In this document: piece after piece, positions 28,264 through 36,006 of the stretch
Position numbering within the stretch: the first letter of the stretch is position 1
Layout: each line of letters starts with the position of its first letter
Source: Synoicihabitans lomoniglobus
GTDB taxonomy: Bacteria; Verrucomicrobiota; Verrucomicrobiia; Opitutales; Opitutaceae
Reading direction: 5' to 3'
DNA: 64,000 bases
Assembly (NCBI RefSeq): GCF_029023725.1
Contig: NZ_CP119075.1
Span: 2,351,501 to 2,415,500 of the forward strand
Notes under the pieces: model-generated
What the model saw: only the letters and a program-made list of their open reading frames with translations
Databases searched by the model: none
Told to the model about the DNA's origin: nothing
Made by a program: the position numbers and the translations under genes

Positions 28264-29289
28264 ATGTCCTTTCCCGAAAACGCTCCTCCTCCCCTGCCCG
28301 ACGAACCACTTGATGACGAATCGGCCTTCGCTGCCCTGCAAGCCGGCCGTGATCGGGTGCGCCGCGAACTGGACAAAGTCATCGTGGGCCAGGCTGATGT
28401 CATCGAACAGCTCATGGTCGCCCTGTTGGCGGGCGGACACTGTCTGCTCACCGGCGCGCCCGGCCTCGCCAAAACCCTGTTGGTCAAATCGGTGTCGCAG
28501 GCGTTTGATCTTTCCTTCCAACGCATCCAATTCACGCCCGATCTCATGCCGGCCGACATCACCGGCACCGAGATCCTGACCGATTCCACCGAAGGCCGCC
28601 GTCTCGCCTTCGTGCCCGGTCCGGTGTTCACCAACATTCTGCTGGCCGACGAAATCAACCGCACACCACCCAAAACTCAGGCTGCGCTACTCGAAGCCAT
28701 GCAGGAGCATCAGGTCACGGCCGCCGGCGTGCGCCACACGCTCTCCGAACCGTTCTTCGTGCTCGCCACGCAGAACCCGGTGGAGATGGAGGGCACCTAT
28801 CCCCTGCCCGAGGCGCAGCTCGATCGGTTCCTCTTCAATGTGCTCATCGACTACTTACCGGAAGCCGACGAAATCGAAGTCGTTTCCCGCACCACCTCCG
28901 GCAAACCCGCTGCCGTGGAGCCGGTTTTTTCCGCCGCCGAAGCCGTCGCGTTCCAATCCCTCGCGCGCAACATTCCCATCGCTTCCGACAACATCCGTTA
29001 CGCCGTGCAACTCGCCACCGCGTCGCGCCCCAAACGTGAGGGAGCTCCGGAGTTCGTGAATCAATGGATCAACTGGGGCGCCGGCACCCGCGCGGGCCAG
29101 GCCCTCGTGATCGGCGCCAAAGCCCGCGCCCTCTGGCAAGGTCGCACTCACGCCACCGCCGACGACATTCGCGCCTTGGCCGCCCCGGTGCTCCGCCATC
29201 GTCTGCTGCTCAATTACCGCGCCGAAGCCGATGGCGTCACGGTCGAGGACGTCATCGCCAAACTCATCACCCACGTCAAAGCCCCGTAG
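28264..29289 (+). CDS. MoxR-family AAA+ ATPase
   Basis: 341 residues; MoxR proteins are ATP-driven chaperones that act with vWA-domain partners. Walker A is GAPGLAKT (64-71), Walker B ILLADEINR, followed by PPKTQAALLEAMQEHQVT, sensor 1 LATQNPVEMEGTYPLPEAQLDRF (arginine-finger region) and a C-terminal helical lid. The next genes encode DUF58 and BatA-like vWA proteins, the usual partners. Imperfect inverted repeats flank the gene on both sides. Identification is firm; the client is unknown. Confidence 0.95.
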   Translation: MSFPENAPPPLPDEPLDDESAFAALQAGRDRVRRELDKVIVGQADVIEQLMVALLAGGHCLLTGAPGLAKTLLVKSVSQAFDLSFQRIQFTPDLMPADITGTEILTDSTEGRRLAFVPGPVFTNILLADEINRTPPKTQAALLEAMQEHQVTAAGVRHTLSEPFFVLATQNPVEMEGTYPLPEAQLDRFLFNVLIDYLPEADEIEVVSRTTSGKPAAVEPVFSAAEAVAFQSLARNIPIASDNIRYAVQLATASRPKREGAPEFVNQWINWGAGTRAGQALVIGAKARALWQGRTHATADDIRALAAPVLRHRLLLNYRAEADGVTVEDVIAKLITHVKAP

Positions 29290-29374
29290 TAATCGTTCCT
29301 CGTAATCGTTCTCTTTCTCCCCCGCTCGTCCCCGCGGGTCGGAGAATGAGAAGACCAAGAGGACGAGACCGAAT
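29290..29374. repeat. Imperfect inverted repeat downstream of moxR
   Basis: Left arm 29290-29319 (taatcgttcctcgtaatcgt...) shares cgtaatc(g/t)ttctctttctc with the element at 28125. The right arm 29342-29374 (gagaatgagaagaccaagag...) is its approximate inverted counterpart. It fills the 91 bases between moxR and the DUF58 gene. Confidence 0.6.
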
Positions 29375-29380
29375 TCTTCC

Positions 29381-30301
29381 ATGCCCGCTCCCGCTCACCT
29401 CGATCCTGCCGCCTTGCTCGCGATCTCCGATCTCGAGCTGCGCGCCCGCACGGTCATGGAGGGCTTGCGCAGCGGCTTGCACCGCAGTCCGTTCTCCGGC
29501 TTTTCCGCGGAGTTTACCGAGTATCGCCAATACAGCCCTGGCGACGACCTGCGCTATCTGGATTGGAAAGCCTATGCGCGCACCGACCGTTTCTACCTCA
29601 AGAAATTCGAGGAAGAAACCAATCTGCGTTGTCTCCTCTTGCTGGATACAAGTCGCTCGATGGACTTCGGTTCGCGCGGTTACACGAAGTTGACTTACGC
29701 CCGCACGCTCGCCGCCACGCTCGCCAGTTTTCTCCACGGTCAACGCGACTTGATCGGTGCCGCTTTGTTCGATCAAACCGTCCACCACGCCGTCGCGCCG
29801 CGGTGGCGCCCGGGCCACCTGCAACATCTCTATGCGCTACTCGGACGCGAATCCCCCGGCCGCACCACCGCGATGGGCGTGGCTTTGCAGGAAGCATTGC
29901 GACTTTGCCGCAAACGCACGCTGATCGTGCTGTTGTCCGACTTCCTTTCCCCGCTGGACGAGTGGTCGGAATCCTTCGCCGAACTCGCCGCCGCCGGCCA
30001 CGATGTGCGCGTGCTCCAGGTGCTCGATCCCGCCGAACGCACGCTCGATTTTGGCCAAGCCGCCATTTGGCAGGATCTGGAAAACGATACCGAGCTTTAC
30101 GTCGACCCCGCCCAAGCCCGCGCCGCCTACCTTGAAAAATTCAGCGCCCACAACACGGCGGTGCGCCAACTCCTGCATGAACATGGCGTGCCGTTGCATG
30201 TGATCGACACCGCGCAACCACTCGACGAAGCACTGCGTGCCTTTCTCCAAAATCAACCGCGCCGCGCCAGCCGCGTCGCCCGTCGGAGGGCGTCGGCATG
30301 A
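29381..30301 (+). CDS. DUF58 domain-containing vWA-like protein
   Basis: 306 residues. The DUF58 signature is clear: GSGLHRSPFSGFSAEFTEYRQY and GDDLRYLDWKAYARTDRFYLKKFEEET (about residues 30-85), followed by a vWA fold whose MIDAS motif LLLDTSRSMD (DxSxS) is intact. No membrane segment, so cytoplasmic and probably the direct MoxR partner. The ATGA overlap with the next gene (30298-30301) indicates coupling. Confidence 0.92.
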   Translation: MPAPAHLDPAALLAISDLELRARTVMEGLRSGLHRSPFSGFSAEFTEYRQYSPGDDLRYLDWKAYARTDRFYLKKFEEETNLRCLLLLDTSRSMDFGSRGYTKLTYARTLAATLASFLHGQRDLIGAALFDQTVHHAVAPRWRPGHLQHLYALLGRESPGRTTAMGVALQEALRLCRKRTLIVLLSDFLSPLDEWSESFAELAAAGHDVRVLQVLDPAERTLDFGQAAIWQDLENDTELYVDPAQARAAYLEKFSAHNTAVRQLLHEHGVPLHVIDTAQPLDEALRAFLQNQPRRASRVARRRASA

Positions 30302-32337
30302 GTCTCCTGTCTCCTTGGTTTCTGGCCGGTCTGGCCCTCTTGGTCGGCCCCATCATTGCGCATCTCATCCGGCGCGCCACCCGCGACCGCGTGCCGTTCA
30401 GCGCTCTGCGTTTTCTCAGCCCGTCGGCGCCGCGCTTGGATCGCCGCAGTCGCATCCAACATCCGCTGTTACTCATCCTGCGCTGCCTCATCGTGGCGTT
30501 GCTCGCCCTCGCATTTGCCCGGCCATATTTTAACGCGGAGTCACCCGTTACACCGTCCACCCGCGCTCCACGTCACGTGGTGATCGTGCTCGACGACAGC
30601 GCGAGTATGCAGCGGGAGGATTTGTGGACCCGAGCCCGCCACGAAATCGAAACCCTCACCACCGATCTGCAAGCGGCCGACATCCTTTCCTTGATCGTGG
30701 CGGGAGACCGCGCGACCGACGCCGTCGACGCCGACACGTGGGTGCAAACCGCGCCGTCCGATCGCATCGGACTGGTCGGGTCCGCGCTCACCGCGCGTGC
30801 CACCGCGGGTTGGTCGGCGTTTCATTTGGACGACGCCATTCGCCGCGCTCTCGACCGCATTCAGGATCGGGCGGCCGTCGAAGGCACGATCATCGCCGAG
30901 CCCGAAATCGTCATCGTGAGTGACTTCGCCAACGGCACCCAGGTCGCCGGCTTGGCCGGACTCCCATGGCCGTCGGGACTCACCGTGCGTCTGGCGTCCA
31001 TCCGCGCCGCCGCTTCCGCCAACATCGGACTTCAATGGCTCGGCTGGGGCACCGACCTCGGGGCCGGTGCGCCGGCCCGTATTCGTATCACGGCGACGGA
31101 AAACGTGCCGACCACCTCGGTGCAACTTTCCCTGCGGGCAGCCGACGGCGGCGACTTCGCCCCGCCGCCCACCACCCATGTCATCCCGCGCGGAGGCGCG
31201 ATCACCGTGCTTGTGCCCGTTCCCGCGACGGCTCCCGAGGCCTTGCAACTCGAACTGACCGGCGATGCGGTGACCTTTGACAATCAACTATGGATCGTGC
31301 GTCCCCAAGCGCGCGAGTTGCCCATCGTGGTCTCGCGAGAACCGAGCACCGTCGACTCCCGTGATGCGCTGTTCTACGTCGCCAGCGCCGTGCGCGGTTG
31401 GCGCGATCCCGTGCCGGAATTAACGACCACATGGCCGACTCCTCTTCCATCCGGTCAGTCGCCAGCCGTCTTGCGTATCATCGATTCCCCCCTCAGCCCG
31501 ACGGAACTTCGCGCCACTCGTGAACAGATCGAAGACGGCGCCTACGCACTGATACTTTTGCGCGATGACGACCTTGTCGCGACGGCGGCGACTCTGCTGA
31601 ACGAACCCGGTTGGACCGCCCTTCCACCGTCCCCCAGCGCCCGGCCCGACACGTTGCTGGGCCAAATCGATTTCAGGCATCCGTTGTTTGCCCCGTTCGC
31701 CGATCCTGCGTTCAGCGACTTCAGCCGCGTTCGATTTTGGTCACGCCAAAAGCTCGCGCTTCCGGCCGATTCGGCCGCGGTCGTCGTTGCGCGCTTTGAG
31801 GACAATACACCTGCGGTAACGGAGAGTATGGTCGGACAAGGACGTGTCATCACGTGGGCCAGCGGCTGGACGCCCACCGAAAGCCAATGGGTATTGTCGT
31901 CCAAATTCGTGCCATGGCTGCAGTCACTCGGCGAACGCGCCGCCGGCGGACCGTTGCTCGCCGGCGTTGGTGAACTGGATCGTTTGGACCGTCTCGGCGC
32001 CAATCAATTCATCACGACGCCCGGAGTCCACACCATCGAGGGCGCCGATGGCAACCAATGCCTGATCGCCGTGAATGTTCCAGCGACGGAAAGTGACGTC
32101 GCTCCACTCGATCTTGATATTTTCGCCCAGCTGGGCGTGCCGCTGGAGCAAGCCGCCCCGGACATCTCCGCGGCGGAGAAAGCGGAACAACAGGCGGCGG
32201 AATCCGCCTACCTCGCGGAGTCCCGCCAAAAGGTCTGGCGCTGGTTGCTGCTCCTTGTGGCCGGCCTGCTCATCATTGAGAGCCTGCTGTCGCTGCGACT
32301 CGCTCGCCGTCAACCGAAACCCGCCGCCGCCACCTGA
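30298..32337 (+). CDS. BatA-like membrane vWA protein
   Basis: 679 residues. The N-terminus carries the BatA/aerotolerance N-terminal domain (FLAGLALLVGPIIAHLIRR, FSALRFLSP, HPLLLILRCLIVALLALAFARPY) with two membrane helices, then a vWA domain with intact MIDAS motif LDDSASM (about 98-104). A long periplasmic beta-rich region follows, and a third helix near residues 650-668 (WLLLLVAGLLIIESLLSL) ends the protein. It lies 3 bases before the giant coiled-coil gene. The family is membrane-anchored and works with MoxR; its purpose here is unknown. Confidence 0.9.
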   Translation: MSLLSPWFLAGLALLVGPIIAHLIRRATRDRVPFSALRFLSPSAPRLDRRSRIQHPLLLILRCLIVALLALAFARPYFNAESPVTPSTRAPRHVVIVLDDSASMQREDLWTRARHEIETLTTDLQAADILSLIVAGDRATDAVDADTWVQTAPSDRIGLVGSALTARATAGWSAFHLDDAIRRALDRIQDRAAVEGTIIAEPEIVIVSDFANGTQVAGLAGLPWPSGLTVRLASIRAAASANIGLQWLGWGTDLGAGAPARIRITATENVPTTSVQLSLRAADGGDFAPPPTTHVIPRGGAITVLVPVPATAPEALQLELTGDAVTFDNQLWIVRPQARELPIVVSREPSTVDSRDALFYVASAVRGWRDPVPELTTTWPTPLPSGQSPAVLRIIDSPLSPTELRATREQIEDGAYALILLRDDDLVATAATLLNEPGWTALPPSPSARPDTLLGQIDFRHPLFAPFADPAFSDFSRVRFWSRQKLALPADSAAVVVARFEDNTPAVTESMVGQGRVITWASGWTPTESQWVLSSKFVPWLQSLGERAAGGPLLAGVGELDRLDRLGANQFITTPGVHTIEGADGNQCLIAVNVPATESDVAPLDLDIFAQLGVPLEQAAPDISAAEKAEQQAAESAYLAESRQKVWRWLLLLVAGLLIIESLLSLRLARRQPKPAAAT

Positions 32338-32340
32338 TCC

Positions 32341-35300
32341 ATGCGCCGCCCTTTGCGACTGTTTTTTTCCTTTGATGCCCGGCTCCATGAGGAGCTGCGC
32401 TCGATTGCGCGGCAGTATCAGTCCGTTCGCACCCACCAACGCGGCGTGATTGTTTGGTGCTCGGCCGGTGGAGCGACGCTGGTCCTGTTGTTGGCGCGGT
32501 TCCAATGGGACGGTTTCGCTCCGTGGATGGGTCCGGCGCTGGTCGCGGTTTTCGCCACGGCCACCGCCCTCTCGCTGTGGAAACTTTGGCGTGACCGATT
32601 GGACATCATCGCCACGGCCCGCGAAATCGAACGCGAACATCCGGAGCTGCAGGAAGCCCTGCGCACCGCCGCCGAGCAATCGCCCGGCTCGGGCGGCAAA
32701 CTCCATTTTTTGCAACGCCGGTTGCTGCGCCACGCTCTGGATCACGCTGCCACGGCCGTGTGGCATCAGACCCCGCGCACGCAGGCTCGTTGGCTCGGAC
32801 CCGCCCACGCCATCGCGATCGGCGCGGCGATCGGCCTGGGCGTAATGGCGCTGCGCTACCGCACGCCGTTCGATTTCGCTTGGCCATTCCAGTCCGTCGG
32901 CGCTGCGATCGCACATGGCTCCGGCATCGAGGTCACTCCCGGCGATGTGGAAGTGGAAACCGGAGCAACCGTGGTGGTGGCCGCACGTTTTCCGGGGAAA
33001 TTACCGGCCAGCGCCAACTTGGTGTGGCAAAACGCCGATGGTCAAACGGGGCGCGAGTCGATGGCCCCCAGCTTGTCGGATCCGGTCTATGCGTTCACCT
33101 TGGCCAACGTCGAATCCGACACGGTCTATGCGATCGAGTATCCTGACGGACGCACTGACGAGTTCGCGCTCACCGTTTTCGAATTGCCGCATCTGGTCCG
33201 CGCCGATGCCTCGTTGGACTATCCGGACTACACCGGCTACACCGACCGCACGATTACCGATACGCGGCGCATCAGTGCGGTCGAGGGCACGCAGCTCGAC
33301 TACGTTTTTCACGTCAGTCGTGCGCTTGCCACCGCCGCATTGCAGGACGAGCACGGCAACGTCCTTCCGCTCGCGCCCCGCAATGCCGATCGCACCACAT
33401 TTGGCACCACCTTCACGTTGGCCGAGTCCGCCCGTTACAAGCTGCAGTTGTTCGATCACGAGAATCGGGCCGATCCGGCTCCCGCCGACATCCGCATCGA
33501 AGTCACCCAAAACAAACGCCCCGATCTGAAGATCGATTTTCCCCGCGGTGATCAACGCGTGACACCATTGCAGGAAATTCACTTTCAAGCCAAAGTGAGC
33601 GACGACTTCGGCCTGCTCGACTTCGGGCTCGCCACGGCGGTGGGCAACGGCGAGCCCGACTACCGATCATTCGCCGACGCCACGTCATCGGCTCCGAAAC
33701 TCGAAGCCGATGTTTCCTATTTGCTCGCCTTGGAGGACGCCGGCGTCGAGGTCGACGAATTGGTGACCTGGTTTGCCTGGGCCGATGATTTTGCCCCCGA
33801 CGGCCAAATTCGACGCACGACCAGTGATCTCTTTTTTGCCGAGGTGCGCCCGTTTGACGAAATCTTTCGCGAGGATGTTTCCGGCGGCGGTGGCGGCGAA
33901 GGTGGGGGCGGACCAGCGGCGGATCTGCTCCAAATCCAACGTCAGCTCTCGATTGCCATCTGGAACCTCCAACAATCATCCCTGGTCGGCCCCACCTACA
34001 CGGCCGATGTCGCCACGCTGCGCGACTCCCAAAACACCGCCCGCGCCCAACTCGAAGAGATGCGCGCCCGTCTCGAAGAACCCCGCCTGCGCGGCGCCGC
34101 ATCGCTCGCGGGACAGTCCATGAAAATCGCCGCCGAGGAACTGGACGATGCCGCCGAGTCGGCGTCCCTCGACCCGCTGGCTGACGCCTGGACCGCATCG
34201 CAAAGCGCCTACCGCGCGTTACTGAAACTGCAACCTCGCGAAACAAACGTCGCCCAAAACTCCGGCCAAGGCGGCAGCGGCCAGCGCAATCAAGGTCAGA
34301 TCAACCAGCTCCGACTGCGCAACGAAGCCAACAACTACGAAACCGCCAGCGAAGCCGAGTCGCCCACCTCGCCGGAAGACCGGGAACAGCTCAACCTGCT
34401 TTCCAAACTCAAAGACCTTTCCCGCCGTCAGCAGGATTTGAACGAGCGATTGCAGGAGTTGCAGACCGCTCTCGCCGCCGCGAATGACGAAGCTGAGCGC
34501 GACCGCATTCGCCGTGAACTGAAACGGCTCGAAGAGGAACAACGCCGCATGTTGGCCGACCTCGACGAGGCTCGCCAAAATCTCGATCGCATGAACTCCG
34601 GCGAGCAGCGCGAACAGGCCCGCCAACAACTCGACCAATCACGCGAGGACATGCAGGAGGTGAGCGAACGGCTTTCGTCCGGCGAAGTGTCCTCCGCCCT
34701 GGCCTCGGGGACCCGCGCACAGGAATCCCTCGAGTCCACGCGCGAACAGCTGCGCGAAGAATCATCGAGTGTATTCAGCGAACAACTTCGTGAACTGCGC
34801 CGACAGGCCCGCGAGCTTTCCGCCCAACAAGATCAGCTCGCCCAACAATGGCGCGACGAGCAAGAGAAGCCACCGTCGCTCGACGACTCCGCTTCCCGGG
34901 AGGCGCTGGCCGAGTCGCTCGATGCACAACGCGAACGCCACGGCAATCTGCTACGCGACATGCGCCAGATCACAGAGGACAGCGAAGGCACCGAGCCCAC
35001 CCTTCACCGCCAGCTCTACGATTTGATGCGCGAGCAAGGCTCCGACGGTCCCTCGCGCGAATTGGAAACCAGTGCTGAGCTGCTCCGTCGTGGTTTTCTC
35101 GACCAAGCCCGACGCCAGCAAGCGGGAGTCGGCGAAGCCTTCGAGCAGCTGCAAGCCAGTATCGAACGCGCCGCCGAATCCGTGCTCGGCAGCGAAGCCA
35201 CCGAGATGAAATTTGCCCGCAACGAACTCGAACAACTCGCCCGCGAACTCGGCGGCGAACGTCCGACACCAAGCGAGCCCGGAACCACGCAAAGCCCGAC

Positions 35301-36006
35301 CTCCATCCCCGGCCGTGAATCCGGCGAGGAACTAACCGGAACCGGGACCGAACCGGGCACCGAGCCCGGAACCCGCCCCGCTCCGGGCGAAGGTGAAGGC
35401 GAACTTCGTGTTGCCGGCGGCGAGGGACCAAGTTCCGACGAACAAAACGGCACGACGCCATCGAATGAGCCCGGAGAAGGCGCCCGCGTCGCGACCGCCA
35501 CCTCCACCACGGGCGACCAATCGGGAGCTTCGCCCGGCAACGGTGTCGGCGATCAGCCGAGTTCCACGCCTTCGGGCCCTGAGCCGGTCGAATCATTCGA
35601 GGAGACCTTGGCGCGGCTGCTGCCGGGGGGCACCCGACGCGGGGGCGAAGGCCGACGCGAAGGCAATGGTCCAATCACGGGCCGTGACTTCGGCGACTGG
35701 GCAGATCGTCTCCGCACCGTTGAGAGCCTGCTGGAAAGCGAAGACCTGCGGCAGCGTCTGGCCGAAGCCCGGGGCGAAGCCGAGGATTTACGCCGCGAGT
35801 GGAAACGCAACGGAGCCGCCCCGCAGTGGGACCTGGTCGATACCGGAGTCGTCAGCCCGCTCAACGAGGTGCGGCGTTGGCTCGATCAGGAGATCGCGCG
35901 GCGCGAGGATCCCACTTCGCTTCAACCGATCGATCGCGATCCGGTTCCCGACAAATACGCCGAGGCCGTGCGCCAATATTACGAAGCATTGGGAGGCGCC
36001 AATTGA
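32341..36006 (+). CDS. Giant coiled-coil membrane protein (DUF4175-like) of the MoxR cluster
   Basis: 1221 residues. Hydrophobic helices near residues 37-52, 62-80 and 158-172 are followed by a beta-rich extracytoplasmic part (LDYPDYTGYTDRTI and LKIDFPRGDQRVTPLQEI, resembling DUF4175 proteins), a Gly-rich hinge ([10 protein letters not shown] near 518-528), a long Glu/Gln/Arg coiled coil (about 530-965), a Pro/Gly/Thr/Ser-rich linker (about 970-1090) and a C-terminal helical segment. Next to BatA and upstream of the vWA/amidotransferase-like gene, whose start overlaps its stop (TTGA). A scaffold role is inference; no catalytic motif was found. Confidence 0.85.
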   Translation: MRRPLRLFFSFDARLHEELRSIARQYQSVRTHQRGVIVWCSAGGATLVLLLARFQWDGFAPWMGPALVAVFATATALSLWKLWRDRLDIIATAREIEREHPELQEALRTAAEQSPGSGGKLHFLQRRLLRHALDHAATAVWHQTPRTQARWLGPAHAIAIGAAIGLGVMALRYRTPFDFAWPFQSVGAAIAHGSGIEVTPGDVEVETGATVVVAARFPGKLPASANLVWQNADGQTGRESMAPSLSDPVYAFTLANVESDTVYAIEYPDGRTDEFALTVFELPHLVRADASLDYPDYTGYTDRTITDTRRISAVEGTQLDYVFHVSRALATAALQDEHGNVLPLAPRNADRTTFGTTFTLAESARYKLQLFDHENRADPAPADIRIEVTQNKRPDLKIDFPRGDQRVTPLQEIHFQAKVSDDFGLLDFGLATAVGNGEPDYRSFADATSSAPKLEADVSYLLALEDAGVEVDELVTWFAWADDFAPDGQIRRTTSDLFFAEVRPFDEIFREDVSGGGGGEGGGGPAADLLQIQRQLSIAIWNLQQSSLVGPTYTADVATLRDSQNTARAQLEEMRARLEEPRLRGAASLAGQSMKIAAEELDDAAESASLDPLADAWTASQSAYRALLKLQPRETNVAQNSGQGGSGQRNQGQINQLRLRNEANNYETASEAESPTSPEDREQLNLLSKLKDLSRRQQDLNERLQELQTALAAANDEAERDRIRRELKRLEEEQRRMLADLDEARQNLDRMNSGEQREQARQQLDQSREDMQEVSERLSSGEVSSALASGTRAQESLESTREQLREESSSVFSEQLRELRRQARELSAQQDQLAQQWRDEQEKPPSLDDSASREALAESLDAQRERHGNLLRDMRQITEDSEGTEPTLHRQLYDLMREQGSDGPSRELETSAELLRRGFLDQARRQQAGVGEAFEQLQASIERAAESVLGSEATEMKFARNELEQLARELGGERPTPSEPGTTQSPTSIPGRESGEELTGTGTEPGTEPGTRPAPGEGEGELRVAGGEGPSSDEQNGTTPSNEPGEGARVATATSTTGDQSGASPGNGVGDQPSSTPSGPEPVESFEETLARLLPGGTRRGGEGRREGNGPITGRDFGDWADRLRTVESLLESEDLRQRLAEARGEAEDLRREWKRNGAAPQWDLVDTGVVSPLNEVRRWLDQEIARREDPTSLQPIDRDPVPDKYAEAVRQYYEALGGAN

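Noticed and set aside
35799..36002. 68-codon upstream extension of the vWA/amidotransferase-like gene
   Set aside because: Arg/Ser-rich shadow of the preceding gene; the TTG at 36003 gives the usual stop/start overlap of this operon and an N-terminal membrane helix.
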